A DNA stretch of 64,000 nucleotides from an uncultured Paracoccaceae bacterium. GTDB lineage: Bacteria; Pseudomonadota; Alphaproteobacteria; Rhodobacterales; Rhodobacteraceae. This document shows positions 32,780 through 41,609 of the stretch, one piece after another; position 1 is the first letter of the stretch; each line of letters starts with the position of its first letter. The notes under the pieces were generated by a model, which had not been told where the DNA came from, did no database searches, and saw nothing but the letters and a program-made list of their open reading frames with translations. The DNA lies in contig CAJXWO010000008.1 of NCBI GenBank assembly GCA_913062865.1, positions 1 through 64,000 of the forward strand. Reading direction: 5' to 3'. The position numbers and the translations under genes were made by a program.

Positions 32780-33150
32780 TATCCGTCCCCCAGCACGGTC
32801 ACGTCCAGCCCGGGCACGCGGCCCAGCGTGACGAGAAGGTCGGTCAGCCGCTGGGCATCCACCGCGCCGCGCAAGCTCACGAGTACCTGGGTCTCGACGC
32901 GGTCGCCAAGGCGGTCCCGCATGTCGGCCAGCGACACCGGCAGTCCGTTCAAGAGCACCCTGTCGGGCGACAGTTGCACGAAAACGGGCGGTGCGTCCGT
33001 CCCTGCCCCGCCGCCCCGGCCCGTGACCAGGGGCACCTCGCTGAACTGCGAAAAGGTGGAGCTGAGCATGAAGAACAAAAGCAGCAGAAAGATCACGTCG
33101 ATCAGTGGGGTCAGGGCGATCCGCCGCATACGCCGGCGCGCGCTAGGCAT
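32779..33150 (-). CDS. exbD: ExbD biopolymer transport protein
   Basis: A 123-residue ExbD with the standard membrane motif ALTPLIDVIFLLLLFFML, where Asp18 is the proton-carrying residue. The periplasmic domain includes SPDRVLLNGLPVSLADMRDRLGDRVETQVLVSLRGAV. Start at 33150 overlaps the exbB stop by 8 bp; a longer frame to 33222 lies within exbB. Confidence 0.9.
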   Translation of the reverse strand: MPSARRRMRRIALTPLIDVIFLLLLFFMLSSTFSQFSEVPLVTGRGGGAGTDAPPVFVQLSPDRVLLNGLPVSLADMRDRLGDRVETQVLVSLRGAVDAQRLTDLLVTLGRVPGLDVTVLGDG

Positions 33151-33799
33151 GGACAGACCCGCTGTCCTGCACCGCCACCGTCTGGGCCCGCCCCCGCGGG
33201 CGCAGGATCGTGTGCAGCGCACGTTCTGCGAAAACGCGATCGCGTTCGAGACGCCCCTCGAGCCAGCTGAGAACCAGAGCTGTCGGCATCGCGACCGCGA
33301 GGCCCAAAGCCGTGGTCAGAAGCGCGACCCAGATCCCGCCCGCAAGGCGCGCAGGGTTCACCTGGGCGCCCGCCTCCTGCATGGCCTGGAAGGCCTCGAT
33401 CATGCCCAGAACCGTTCCGAACAGGCCCAGAAGCGGGGCCAGTTGCGCCACGCTGTCGAGAAAGCGCAGACCGCCCTCGAGCCGTGCGAACCGCGCCTCG
33501 GCCTCTGCCCGGAGGCGTGGCGTATCCAGGGCCCCGGCGCCCATCGCGTCGCTGAGGAGCGGGGCAAGGTAGCTGCTTGCGGGCGCAAGCTCGGCCAGGG
33601 CGCGGGGCCTGTCGCCCTCGTCCCACGCGGAAAGCGCGCGCTGCAACCGGGCCTGCCGCCCCACACCTTCGGCTGTGAACTGCCAGATCTTGTAGAAGAT
33701 GACCCCAAGCGTAAGCACCGACACGGCAAGCAGTACCATGACGACCGGACCGCCCAGTTCGAGCACGCGCGCAACAGGCTGGCCCACCGCACCCATCAC
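33143..33799 (-). CDS. exbB: ExbB (MotA/TolQ/ExbB proton channel)
   Basis: A 218-residue membrane protein with three helices: a first near residues 10-35, then LDSVAQLAPLLGLFGTVLGMIEAFQAM and GGIWVALLTTALGLAVAMPTALVLSWLEGRLERDRV. The two pore threonines (GTVLG and LLTTALG) are present. It forms the pentameric channel around ExbD. It overlaps the upstream small exported protein by ATGA. Confidence 0.92.
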   Translation of the reverse strand: MMGAVGQPVARVLELGGPVVMVLLAVSVLTLGVIFYKIWQFTAEGVGRQARLQRALSAWDEGDRPRALAELAPASSYLAPLLSDAMGAGALDTPRLRAEAEARFARLEGGLRFLDSVAQLAPLLGLFGTVLGMIEAFQAMQEAGAQVNPARLAGGIWVALLTTALGLAVAMPTALVLSWLEGRLERDRVFAERALHTILRPRGRAQTVAVQDSGSVHA

Positions 33800-34242
33800 C
33801 CGATGGCCTCCACATCCGTGCGGGACGACAGGGTCAGGGCGTTCTCGCAGATCGGGCTGTCAGCACCTGCCACGGTGCATGTTTCGGCCCCGTTGAAAAG
33901 CACGCGCCCCAGCCCTTCGCATGCCAGCCCCGGCACGACGAACTGGCGAACGCGGGGCCGTCTGGACGGAAGTGCCTGAAAATCGAACAGAGTCAGGCGG
34001 TCAACCTGCCCGGTGGCATCGAACAGGACCGTCTCGAACACCACCGCGTCGATGTCATCGGCATGGCCGTTCTGGATGAGAAAGGTCAGGGCACAGCCGC
34101 TCTCCACCGTCTCGACCGCGTTCAATTCGACCGAGAGCTGCCCATCGGCGGCCTCTTGGGCAAGCGCTGGGGCAGCCAGCGCGGTCAAACCCAGTGCCGC
34201 AAGGGCGCCTCGAATCCAGGGACCTGTTCCGAGTGGTATCAT
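33796..34242 (-). CDS. Small exported protein of the TonB operon
   Basis: A 148-residue protein with a signal peptide (GALAALGLTALAAPALA) and a compact beta-rich mature part with four Cys (SGCALTFLIQN, GLACEGL, ETCTVAGADSPICENAL), likely two disulfides. I do not know its function. It is translationally coupled to exbB. By position it may be a periplasmic helper of the energy-transducing complex. Confidence 0.75.
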   Translation of the reverse strand: MIPLGTGPWIRGALAALGLTALAAPALAQEAADGQLSVELNAVETVESGCALTFLIQNGHADDIDAVVFETVLFDATGQVDRLTLFDFQALPSRRPRVRQFVVPGLACEGLGRVLFNGAETCTVAGADSPICENALTLSSRTDVEAIG

Positions 34243-34363
34243 GGGCCGCTCCGCCGTTCTCCGTTTCGACCAAGGGCGTCGGGATCACCCGACCCCGGCG
34301 CTCCTTTCCGACCAAGCCGCTAGCACAGGCCCGACCCGCTTGACCAGTCTCGCCAAGCGTCGT

Positions 34364-34885
34364 TCAGGCAACGCGGGCCGTGCCGCGGCTGACACTCAGC
34401 GCCCAGTCGAGCAACGCATCGTCACCGGAGGGAACAGCCTGCGCCAGATCGCCCGCGAAAGCATCGAAGGCCACGCGATTGCGGGGATGCACCGATGTCA
34501 GAACCGGGATCTCCTGCATGAGCGCGATACCGATCGCGTCGCGAAAGCCGCTGCCCTCGGCCTCCTGCTTGCCGAACTTGTTCACGAGCAACAGGTCCGG
34601 GCCGGTGTCGAGCGATGCCGTCACCTGGCCCACGACGTCTTCGAGCGCGGCGGGATCGAGCCTGCACCCCGAGGCCAGTGCACCGAGGTCCTGGGAAATG
34701 AGCCGCCGCGCGCCATCCGGCAGGACACGCGCCTGCATTCGGCATTTGCCAGTGTCGCCGCAATCGAGATTGTATTGCACGCATCCCGCCAGCCGCACCC
34801 CGCGCCGGATAAGCCGGTCCGCCAAGGCGGCCAGACGGCGGTCGCTGCCACCGCGCGCGTCGTGGCTGATCACTCCCAATTTCAT
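34364..34885 (-). CDS. DUF2478 protein
   Basis: A 173-residue protein of the DUF2478 type: KLGVISHDARGGSDRRLAALADRLIRRGVRLAGCVQYN, the Cys pair DCGDTGKC, and PDLLLVNKFGKQEAEGSGFRDAIGIALMQEIPVLTSVH. It has the shape of a small P-loop-like nucleotide-binding protein without a clear Walker A. Relatives are often near molybdenum genes, but here the mod genes are 11 kb away. Start at 34885 was chosen because the upstream frame enters the ectoine terminator. It is followed after 121 bp by the TonB operon. Confidence 0.72.
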   Translation of the reverse strand: MKLGVISHDARGGSDRRLAALADRLIRRGVRLAGCVQYNLDCGDTGKCRMQARVLPDGARRLISQDLGALASGCRLDPAALEDVVGQVTASLDTGPDLLLVNKFGKQEAEGSGFRDAIGIALMQEIPVLTSVHPRNRVAFDAFAGDLAQAVPSGDDALLDWALSVSRGTARVA

Positions 34886-34967
34886 CACGCGCCTCACAGG
34901 GTTCAGGCCGGGACTATCGCGCAACCGGCGCCCGCGCACCAGAGCCCGCTGTGACGCAGGCCGCCAC

Positions 34968-34999
34968 AAAAAAAATCCCGCACGGACGCACCGTGCGGG
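34968..34999 (-). terminator. Rho-independent terminator of the ectABC-ask operon
   Basis: A perfect 9-bp stem CCCGCACGG / CCGTGCGGG (34977-34985 and 34991-34999) with a 5-base loop. On the minus strand it is followed by one A and eight T residues (34968-34975). It lies about 27 bp past the ask stop. Confidence 0.93.
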
Positions 35000-35025
35000 C
35001 AAAGCTAAGCAAATGGTCCCGGACC

Positions 35026-36462
35026 TTAGGCCGCCTTCTTGGGGGCGATCTCTTCCGGAGCGGGAAACGCGATGTCGTGCAGGATCTTTATGGCATCATC
35101 CAACTTGTCCCGCGCGACCATGAATTGAACGTCGACCCGGCGCGTGCCCTGGCTCACGGCCATTACGTCGATCTCGGCCGCCTCGAGCGCGGCAAGGCCA
35201 CGACTGAGGATCTTGAGCCCCGAAAGGTCGCGGCCGATGACGGACGCAATGCCGATGCCGCTGATCGAGACGTCCGCGTTCGGAAACTTCTCGACCAGAT
35301 CGCTTTCCACGCGCCGCAGGGCCTTGAGTGGCGCATTGACGTAGTGGGTGATCGTGTTGGCGTTCGAATTCTTGGATACGATCCAGATGTTGTGGCGCGT
35401 CAGCGCCTCCAGAATCGTGGCGTCATACCCTTTGACGCCCACCATGTCCGGTTCGAACACCTCGAGCGTGTGGGCCTCGAGCCCTGTCACGATCTGCACC
35501 GCGGCCTTCGGGGCCTCGGTCTCGTCGATCAGCGTGCCGGGATCGGCGGGCTCGAACGCGTTGGTGACACGCAGCGGGATATCGGATTGCCGAAGACTCT
35601 TGGCGGCCTTGGGATGAATCGCCTCCATCCCCATGTTCGACAACTGATCGGCCACGTCGTAATTCGTGTGGCCCACCTTTTTCACCCGATCGTCGCCCAC
35701 GAGGCGTGGATCGGCCGAAGACAGGTGGAATTCCTTGTGGATGATCGCCTCTCGCGCGCCGGTCTGCGCGGCGATGCGGCTGAACGTGACCTCGGAGTAT
35801 CCGCGGTCGAATTCCTTCATCAGGCCTTCGCTGCATTGGGCATAGCCCGTGACGATCGGCAGCTCGGTTTCGAGATCCACATCACTAAGCCCATCGGCGA
35901 TCCGGTCGTCGAGCGACATCTCGCCCTCGTCTCGCCAACCACTCAGATCGACAAAGCGCGCGTTGACGTCCGCGCGACGCAAGAGCAGCGTCGCGACAAA
36001 GGCAGAATGAGCCTCGCCCAGACCCGAAAGCAGTTCCCGGATCACAAGCAGCTGCTTGTTCAGACGGAAATGGCCGTAAGAACACAGGCGCTGCAGGTCC
36101 AGCAGACAGCTGCGGGCCCCTTCGATGCGCTCGCGCACGAAATCATCGGCATCCTTGCGATCCGCCGGGTCGCTCAGGATTTCACCGTGCACATCGCGCA
36201 TCGCGTTGGCGACGTTGTCGAGCGCCACGTGCCAGCCATGGTCATCCTCGGTGTCGGCGAAAAGCGCATAGACACCCGGCGTGCCGGTCTTCTTGTGTTC
36301 GAGCAGCAGGTTGGTGATGCCGCCAAAGGCCGACACGACGAAGATGCGGCCGTAGACCGGACGGCTGCCATCTTTGGCAATGAACAGCGTGTCCCGCAGC
36401 TCGTTCAGGCGCGACATCGACGTGCCGCCAATCTTTTCGACGGTATGGTTTTGTGAAGTCAT
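35026..36462 (-). CDS. ask: Aspartate kinase of the ectoine pathway (Ask_Ect)
   Basis: A 478-residue aspartokinase that phosphorylates aspartate. It differs from LysC: the N-terminus reads TVEKIGGTSMSRL and the core holds FVVSAFGGITNLLLEHKKTGTPGVYALF, as in the Ask_Ect group that is insensitive to normal feedback. Two ACT-like domains follow (about 320-470, with GYDATILEALTRHNIWIVSKNSNANTITHYV and VSISGIGIASVIGRDLSGLKILSR). I took the ATG at 36462. It is the last gene of ectA-ectB-ectC-ask and supplies aspartyl phosphate for ectoine. Confidence 0.93.
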   Translation of the reverse strand: MTSQNHTVEKIGGTSMSRLNELRDTLFIAKDGSRPVYGRIFVVSAFGGITNLLLEHKKTGTPGVYALFADTEDDHGWHVALDNVANAMRDVHGEILSDPADRKDADDFVRERIEGARSCLLDLQRLCSYGHFRLNKQLLVIRELLSGLGEAHSAFVATLLLRRADVNARFVDLSGWRDEGEMSLDDRIADGLSDVDLETELPIVTGYAQCSEGLMKEFDRGYSEVTFSRIAAQTGAREAIIHKEFHLSSADPRLVGDDRVKKVGHTNYDVADQLSNMGMEAIHPKAAKSLRQSDIPLRVTNAFEPADPGTLIDETEAPKAAVQIVTGLEAHTLEVFEPDMVGVKGYDATILEALTRHNIWIVSKNSNANTITHYVNAPLKALRRVESDLVEKFPNADVSISGIGIASVIGRDLSGLKILSRGLAALEAAEIDVMAVSQGTRRVDVQFMVARDKLDDAIKILHDIAFPAPEEIAPKKAA

Positions 36463-36509
36463 GTCCCTTGCACCCGGGGCCGAAACGCCCCGGGTGTCCC
36501 TTAAACTGG

Positions 36510-36902
36510 TCATTGATCGGGCAGCGCGTAAGAGCCGTCGGCCTGGTGCACCTCGTTGCCCGTCACGGGCGGGTTGAACACGCAGGCCATCACCAGCTCT
36601 TCCTCGGCGCGCAGGATGTGGCGGTCATGCTCGTTCAAGGCATACATCACACCCGGCTCGATCTGGTGCGTTTCGCCCGTGCCGAGGTCGGTGATCGACC
36701 CCTTGCCCTGGACGCAATAGACGCTTTCAAAGTGGTTCTTGTATTCGAACGTGTGCTCGGACCCGGCTTCGAGAAAGGTGATGTGGAACGAAAAACCCAT
36801 CCCGTCATCGGCCAGAAGCATCCGCACGCTTGTCCACTGCGCATCAGATACCACCCGGTCACGCTCGTCTTTGACGATCTTGTTGAAATCACGAACAATC
36901 AT
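36510..36902 (-). CDS. ectC: L-ectoine synthase EctC
   Basis: A 130-residue cupin that cyclises N-gamma-acetyl-diaminobutyrate to ectoine. The motifs [66 protein letters not shown] and [14 protein letters not shown] carry the Glu, Tyr and His metal ligands of EctC. Length is normal. There is 47 bp to ask and 4 bp to ectB. Confidence 0.95.
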   Translation of the reverse strand: MIVRDFNKIVKDERDRVVSDAQWTSVRMLLADDGMGFSFHITFLEAGSEHTFEYKNHFESVYCVQGKGSITDLGTGETHQIEPGVMYALNEHDRHILRAEEELVMACVFNPPVTGNEVHQADGSYALPDQ

Positions 36903-36906
36903 CGGG

Positions 36907-38199
36907 TTACTCCGCCGCCATCTTTGTTGCGCCGCGCACCTCTTGCGTGGCCTCGAGAAGGATCGACAGACCCTTCTGGAATGTCTCCATCGGCGTGGTC
37001 AACGGGGCCAGCACCTTGACGACCTCGTCATGGGCGCCAGACGTTTCGATGATCAGGCCCTTTTCGAAGGCACGCGCACAGATGTCGCCGGCCAGCTCGC
37101 CCGAGCCTACATCGACACCCTGCATCAGGCCACGACCCTTGAGCTTTGCGCCCGGGATTTCATCGGCGATCGCCTGAAGGCCGCTGGTCAGAACCATGGC
37201 CTTTTCAGCCAGTTCCTTCTGGAACGTATCGTCCTTCCAGAACTTCTGGATCGCGACGCGCGCGGTGATGAAGGCATGGGTATTGCCGCGGAAGGTGCCG
37301 TTATGCTCGGCGGGCCTCCAGATGTCATGCTCGCGCTTCACCAGCAGGGCTGCAAAAGGCAGGCCCATGCCCGACAGCGACTTGGCCATCGGGATGAGGT
37401 CGGGCTCGATACCCATCTCCTCGAAGCTGAAGAAGGTGCCGGTCCGGCCACAGCCCGCCTGAATGTCATCGACGATCAGAAGCGCACCATGCTTCTTGGC
37501 AAGGCGTGCGATGCCTTGCATCCATTCGGTCGAGGCGGCGTTCAGACCACCCTCGCCCTGGACAGGCTCGACGATGAACGCGGCAGGAGCGTCGACGCCC
37601 GAGGACGGGTTGTCGAGCATCATCTCGATCTGGGCCAGCGTATCGACATCGTCGCCAAAGGCACCGTCAAACGGCATGCGCGACACGCCACACAGCGGCC
37701 CGCCGCCGGCACCGGCACGCTTGCCGGCATTACCAGTGCAGCTGAGCGCACCCATGGTCATGCCATGAAAGCCGTTGGTAAAGGCGATAATGTTGCGGCG
37801 GCCGGTGACCTTGCGCGCCAGCTTCATCGCGGCCTCGACCGCGTTGGTGCCGGTCGGGCCGGTCATCATGACCTTGTAGTCCATGTTGCGCGGCTTGAGG
37901 ATGATATCCTCGAATGCCTGCAGGAACTCGGCCTTGGTGTCGGTGTGCATGTCCAAGCCATGGGTCACGCCATCCGCCGCGATATGGGCAATCAGCGCAT
38001 CCTTCATGTCCGGGTCGTTGTGACCGTAGTTCAGCGACGAACACCCGGCCAGAAAATCGATATAGGTGCGGCCCTCGGCATCGGTCATCTCGGACCCGCG
38101 TGCTGAGGTAAAGACCGTGTCAAAGCTGCGGCAATAGCTGCGTGCCTCGGATTCACGGCGAGCGAAAATGGTGGTGTCGGCTGACGTGTCAGTCGGCAT
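36907..38199 (-). CDS. ectB: Diaminobutyrate-2-oxoglutarate aminotransferase EctB
   Basis: A 430-residue class III aminotransferase that makes L-2,4-diaminobutyrate from aspartate semialdehyde. Visible are [51 protein letters not shown], the [15 protein letters not shown] acidic motif and the PLP-binding Lys in [10 protein letters not shown] used the ATG at 38199. It is 52 bp downstream of ectA. Confidence 0.95.
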   Translation of the reverse strand: MPTDTSADTTIFARRESEARSYCRSFDTVFTSARGSEMTDAEGRTYIDFLAGCSSLNYGHNDPDMKDALIAHIAADGVTHGLDMHTDTKAEFLQAFEDIILKPRNMDYKVMMTGPTGTNAVEAAMKLARKVTGRRNIIAFTNGFHGMTMGALSCTGNAGKRAGAGGGPLCGVSRMPFDGAFGDDVDTLAQIEMMLDNPSSGVDAPAAFIVEPVQGEGGLNAASTEWMQGIARLAKKHGALLIVDDIQAGCGRTGTFFSFEEMGIEPDLIPMAKSLSGMGLPFAALLVKREHDIWRPAEHNGTFRGNTHAFITARVAIQKFWKDDTFQKELAEKAMVLTSGLQAIADEIPGAKLKGRGLMQGVDVGSGELAGDICARAFEKGLIIETSGAHDEVVKVLAPLTTPMETFQKGLSILLEATQEVRGATKMAAE

Positions 38200-38251
38200 G
38201 ATACATCCTTTGGTATGATTTGATTGGGGGTTCGGAGTGAAGGCGCGGGCC

Positions 38252-38788
38252 TCAGGCAGCCTTGCGCATCTCCTCCTTATCGAGCGTGATGGTGACCATG
38301 TGCTCGGTCGCGTGACGCCCGTCGAAATGAGCGTCGCGGGTGAAATAGGCTTCGCTGTCAAGCGACGCGCCTTCGCGCTTGGCAAACCGCTTGAACAGGT
38401 TCCACGACGCGTCGTTGTCACGCGTGATCGTGGTCTGCAGACGCTCGACCTCGTCACAGGCCTCGCGGCTCAACAGGTCGGCCAGCATCCGGCCACCCAG
38501 TCCCTGACCGCGGGCCTTCTCCGAGACGGCGACCTGCCAGACAAAAACCGTTTTCGGATCATGGGGCAGCACATAGGCCGACACCCAGCCGACCACCTCG
38601 CCGTCCAGCTCCGCCAACACGCAAGTGTCCCGGAAGTGATCCGCCTGGATCAGGTTGCAATACATCGAGTTTTCGTCAAGCGGCTTGCAGGCACGCACAA
38701 GTTCCCAGACCGCAGCGCCATCGGTGCCGTCCGGCTTGCGCAGGGTCAGCTTGGGGGCCTTGATCGGGGTTGCAGAATTGGTCTGCAC
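38252..38788 (-). CDS. ectA: Diaminobutyrate acetyltransferase EctA
   Basis: A 178-residue GNAT enzyme that acetylates diaminobutyrate with acetyl-CoA. Visible are the ectoine-specific KPLDENSMYCNLIQADHFRDTCVLAELDGEVVGWVSAY and the acetyl-CoA loop VSEKARGQGLGGRML, then RDNDASWNLFKRFAKREGA. It is the first gene of the operon. No ectoine hydroxylase gene (ectD) is adjacent, so the product is probably ectoine, not hydroxyectoine. Confidence 0.95.
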   Translation of the reverse strand: MQTNSATPIKAPKLTLRKPDGTDGAAVWELVRACKPLDENSMYCNLIQADHFRDTCVLAELDGEVVGWVSAYVLPHDPKTVFVWQVAVSEKARGQGLGGRMLADLLSREACDEVERLQTTITRDNDASWNLFKRFAKREGASLDSEAYFTRDAHFDGRHATEHMVTITLDKEEMRKAA

Positions 38789-38803
38789 TGTTTCAGTCCT
38801 CCA

Positions 38804-38821
38804 TTTGCTTAGCTAAGCAAA
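38804..38821. promoter_or_regulatory. Perfect 18-bp palindrome at the ectA start region
   Basis: The sequence TTTGCTTAGCTAAGCAAA is fully symmetric and lies 16 bp upstream of the ectA ATG. It would sit over or just after the predicted -10 of the ectA promoter. In methylotrophs EctR1 is known to bind a palindrome overlapping the ectA -10, so this is a candidate EctR operator. Confidence 0.6.
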
Positions 38822-38849
38822 AGATATAGGGCACAAACCGACAGATCAA
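38821..38849 (-). promoter_or_regulatory. Candidate ectA promoter
   Basis: On the minus strand a -35-like TTGATC (38844-38849) and a -10-like TATCTT (38821-38826) are separated by 17 bp. The match is moderate. Transcription would start in or near the 18-bp palindrome. Alternative -10 choices (TATATC, spacing 15) are also possible. Confidence 0.35.
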
Positions 38850-38871
38850 GGGGGGACTTCAGCGGAAAACC

Positions 38872-38902
38872 TTGAAATTCGCCCGATAAAACGCAATATA
38901 TA
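38872..38902 (+). promoter_or_regulatory. Candidate ectR promoter
   Basis: TTGAAA (38872-38877) and AATATA (38895-38900) with a 17-bp spacer, in an AT-rich stretch. An ATG at 38910 would be too close to be translated from it, which supports the ectR start at 39042 and a leader of about 130 bases. Confidence 0.4.
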
Positions 38903-39041
38903 CAACATCATGACTGTCACATCATTTAATAAACAAAGCAAAATACCCTCGCGCAGCTCTGCCGGGCGAAACGCGAAAGGCGTTGAAAACACAAGCTTTC
39001 TTTGCAACGGTGACGGACGATCCGCGAAGCCGCAGGGAGTG

Positions 39042-39524
39042 ATGGAGTTGGACCGTACCGATATCAGTCTGGTTGCGATCCGCCGCATTCTGCGGGCAAC
39101 CGAAATATACGGTCGACGGCTGGCAGCGGCGTCCGGACTGACGCCCGTCCAGTTCCGCGTCATGCAGATTGTGGGCGAGACCGGGCAGAGCACACCCAAG
39201 GCGATTTCACAGCGCATGGGCGTGTCGCAGGCCACGATGACCGCGCTGATCGACAAGCTCGTGCGCAAGGGTCTGGTCGAACGCCAACGATCCGAAACCG
39301 ACCGCCGTCAGACCAACATCCTTATGACGGCTAAGGGCCGAGATACGGTCCGCGAGGCGCCCGATCCCCTTCAGCAGCAATATGTGCGGCAATTCGAAAA
39401 GCTCGAAGATTGGGAACAGGCGATGATCGTCGCCGCGTTAGAACGGGTGGCGACCATGCTCGACGCAAGTGACATCGACGCCTCTCCCGTGCTTGATCTT
39501 GGTGATATCGCAAAGCAGGCCTAA
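39042..39524 (+). CDS. ectR: MarR-family regulator of ectoine synthesis, EctR-like
   Basis: A 160-residue MarR regulator beginning MELDRTDISLVAIRRILRATEIYGRRLAAASGLTPVQFRVMQI. The winged helix contains TPKAISQRMGVSQATMTALIDKLVRKGLVERQRSETDRRQTNILMT. The start at 39042 has an AGGGAG site 4-9 bp before it and matches the usual EctR N-terminus; longer frames to 38910 are less likely. It is divergent from ectABC-ask and probably represses it until osmotic stress. Confidence 0.87.
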   Translation: MELDRTDISLVAIRRILRATEIYGRRLAAASGLTPVQFRVMQIVGETGQSTPKAISQRMGVSQATMTALIDKLVRKGLVERQRSETDRRQTNILMTAKGRDTVREAPDPLQQQYVRQFEKLEDWEQAMIVAALERVATMLDASDIDASPVLDLGDIAKQA

Positions 39525-39704
39525 CCATCCCTGAGAGCGATAGACGGCGCGTGCGCAGCCGGGTCGAGGCAACCGATCTTCCCCGTCTCATACAGAAAAG
39601 GAAGATGGGTGACGACCAGTGGGGTCCCTGGCTGCACGCTTGTCACATGCGACGGTTTCCTCCAAAGAAACGAAATGGACGCCAGCAAGAAAGGCGGATT
39701 GCAG

Positions 39705-40187
39705 ATGACAGGATCCCCTGGCGGCGACGGCCATTTTGCCCTAGCCGAAACGCACCGCACGCTTCCCATTGCGCTCCTGCGCGCACGTGAGGCGGTGATG
39801 GATCGTTTCCGCCCCTTGCTCAAACGTCACAACGTGACCGAACAGCAATGGCGTGTCCTGCGCGTTTTGCGCGAACTGGTCGAGACCGACGCGACCGCGC
39901 TGGCACACACGGCCTGCATTCTGCCTCCGTCCCTGACCCGCATCCTCAAATCGCTCGATGCCGCGGGCCTCGTGTCGGTGGCACGGGACAGTCGGGACGG
40001 TCGGCGCATGCTGGTGACCCTGACCGATGACGGGCATGACTTTCTGAACCGGATTTCAGCAGAAAGCGCAGCCATCTACGCCGATGTGGAGCACCGGATC
40101 GGGCCTGACAGGCTGTCGCGCATCCTAGACGAGTTGGAATACCTGCAAGACGCGCTCAGCGCCCCCGAGGTGGCCGAACGCCCGTAG
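39705..40187 (+). CDS. HpaR-like MarR-family regulator
   Basis: A 160-residue MarR regulator with the HpaR pattern RTLPIALLRAREAVMDRFRPLLKRHNVTEQQWRVLRVLRELVETDATALAHTACILPPSLTRILKSLDAAGLVSVARDSRDGRRMLV. HpaR proteins control aromatic (homoprotocatechuate-type) degradation. ATGs at 39675 and 39705 are both possible; I chose 39705. Only one base separates its stop from that of the convergent FAH-family gene. The 180-bp gap before it holds nothing I can name. Confidence 0.82.
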   Translation: MTGSPGGDGHFALAETHRTLPIALLRAREAVMDRFRPLLKRHNVTEQQWRVLRVLRELVETDATALAHTACILPPSLTRILKSLDAAGLVSVARDSRDGRRMLVTLTDDGHDFLNRISAESAAIYADVEHRIGPDRLSRILDELEYLQDALSAPEVAERP

Positions 40188-40188
40188 A

Positions 40189-40884
40189 TCAGCCGGGCGC
40201 GCCGATCGGGGTCGTCAGGGGGCTGAGCCCGTCAATGGTGACCTTGCAGGTTTGTCCTGTGTCGATGGCCCCGACACCCGCGGGCGTGCCCGTCATGATC
40301 AGATCCCCGGGCGCAAGCGCGACATACCGCGACAGGATTGCAATGATTTCGGGCACCGACCAGATCATGTCGGCCAGGTCGCCCTCCTGTCGAAGCGCGC
40401 CCTCCACGCACAGCGCGATGCGCCCCCTGTCGAGATGCCCCACCTGTGCCACCGGATGCAAGGTGCCGATCACGGCCGAACGGTCGAAACCCTTGGCCAG
40501 ATCCCACGGACGTCCCAGCGCCTTGGCGGTGGACTGAAGATCGCGCCGGGTCAGGTCGTTGCCCGTGGCATATCCCCAGACATGGTCAAGCGCCTGCGCC
40601 GCCGCGATGTCGCGGCCGCCCTTGCCGAGGGCAACCACCAGTTCGGCTTCGAAATGCAGGTGGTGTGTTTCGGGCGGATAGGGCACCACCTGTCCGTCAT
40701 GGACCACCGCATCGGCGGGCTTCGTGAAGAAAAAGGGCGGCTCCCGGTCGGGATCATTGCCCATTTCCCGCGCATGTGCCGCATAGTTCCGCCCCACACA
40801 GAAAATCCGACGCACGGGAAACCGGTCGTCCCCGCCTGCTACGGGCACCCAGGGCGTTTCTTTCACCGGCAGGACATAGGCCAT
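40189..40884 (-). CDS. FAH-family fumarylpyruvate/acylpyruvate hydrolase
   Basis: A 231-residue enzyme of the fumarylacetoacetate hydrolase family. The motifs are RRIFCVGRNYAAHAREMG, PPFFFTKPADAVV, the metal-binding FEAELVVALGKGG, GYATGNDLTRRDLQ and LIMTGTPAGVGAI. Acidic residues in FEAELV and the following D/E positions bind Mg2+ or Mn2+. Similar enzymes cleave fumarylpyruvate (gentisate path) or related C-C bonds. Start at 40884. It is convergent with the HpaR-like gene, though other aromatic genes are not in this window. Confidence 0.86.
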   Translation of the reverse strand: MAYVLPVKETPWVPVAGGDDRFPVRRIFCVGRNYAAHAREMGNDPDREPPFFFTKPADAVVHDGQVVPYPPETHHLHFEAELVVALGKGGRDIAAAQALDHVWGYATGNDLTRRDLQSTAKALGRPWDLAKGFDRSAVIGTLHPVAQVGHLDRGRIALCVEGALRQEGDLADMIWSVPEIIAILSRYVALAPGDLIMTGTPAGVGAIDTGQTCKVTIDGLSPLTTPIGAPG

Positions 40885-41039
40885 GGAAACCTCGCGTTGC
40901 TTGATCCGGGATGGCGTCGCGCAGCCTCGTACACGGTGCACCGGATTGCAACAGGCCCGCCCGTTGCTTACCGCGGTGATGGACCCATGCGCGTTCCGGC
41001 GCTAGACACCGGCCCAGTCTGTGACCAAAGGCGGCTTAG

Positions 41040-41471
41040 ATGACCCAGATCCATGTCCTGAACGGCCCGAACCTGAACCTTCTGGGCAAACGTGAGCCCG
41101 AGATCTACGGTGCCGCGACGCTCGAAGACGTGGAGGCGCTGTGCCGGTCCGCCTGTGCCGAAGGGATCGACATCCGGCTGCGGCAATCGAACCACGAGGG
41201 CCAGCTGATCGACTGGATTCACGACGCGCGCGAGACAGCGGCGGGCATCGTCATCAACCCAGGCGCGTATACCCATACCTCGATCGCAATCCTCGATGCG
41301 CTTAACGCCTACGCGGGACCGGTCGTCGAGGTGCATATCTCCAACGTACACAAGCGCGAATCGTTCCGACACGTCTCGTACGTTTCGCTGCGCGCCGATG
41401 GCGTGATCGCCGGCCTCGGGGTCGAGGGCTACGCCGCGGCGGTGCGTTACCTGGTCCAACGGATCCGGTGA
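41040..41471 (+). CDS. aroQ: Type II 3-dehydroquinate dehydratase
   Basis: A 143-residue enzyme of the shikimate pathway that converts 3-dehydroquinate to 3-dehydroshikimate. The signature [20 protein letters not shown] (with the catalytic Tyr and Arg), [37 protein letters not shown] and [18 protein letters not shown] are all intact. Confidence 0.95.
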   Translation: MTQIHVLNGPNLNLLGKREPEIYGAATLEDVEALCRSACAEGIDIRLRQSNHEGQLIDWIHDARETAAGIVINPGAYTHTSIAILDALNAYAGPVVEVHISNVHKRESFRHVSYVSLRADGVIAGLGVEGYAAAVRYLVQRIR

Positions 41472-41609
41472 CCGGGCGTCTTGCCGCGACACGGGCCGAG
41501 CGCCCGCGTCGGGTTGTCATGCCCAGGGCGACATTCGTCGTATCTTAACCCGAACGCCCGATCAAAGGGCGATGCGGATACAGTTGGCCTCAGCAAAGGG
41601 ATCAGCCCG

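Noticed and set aside
31778-33979. Plus-strand open frame of about 730 codons across tonB-exbD-exbB
   Set aside because: It is antisense to four clear genes, with an Arg/Pro-rich composition typical of shadow frames.
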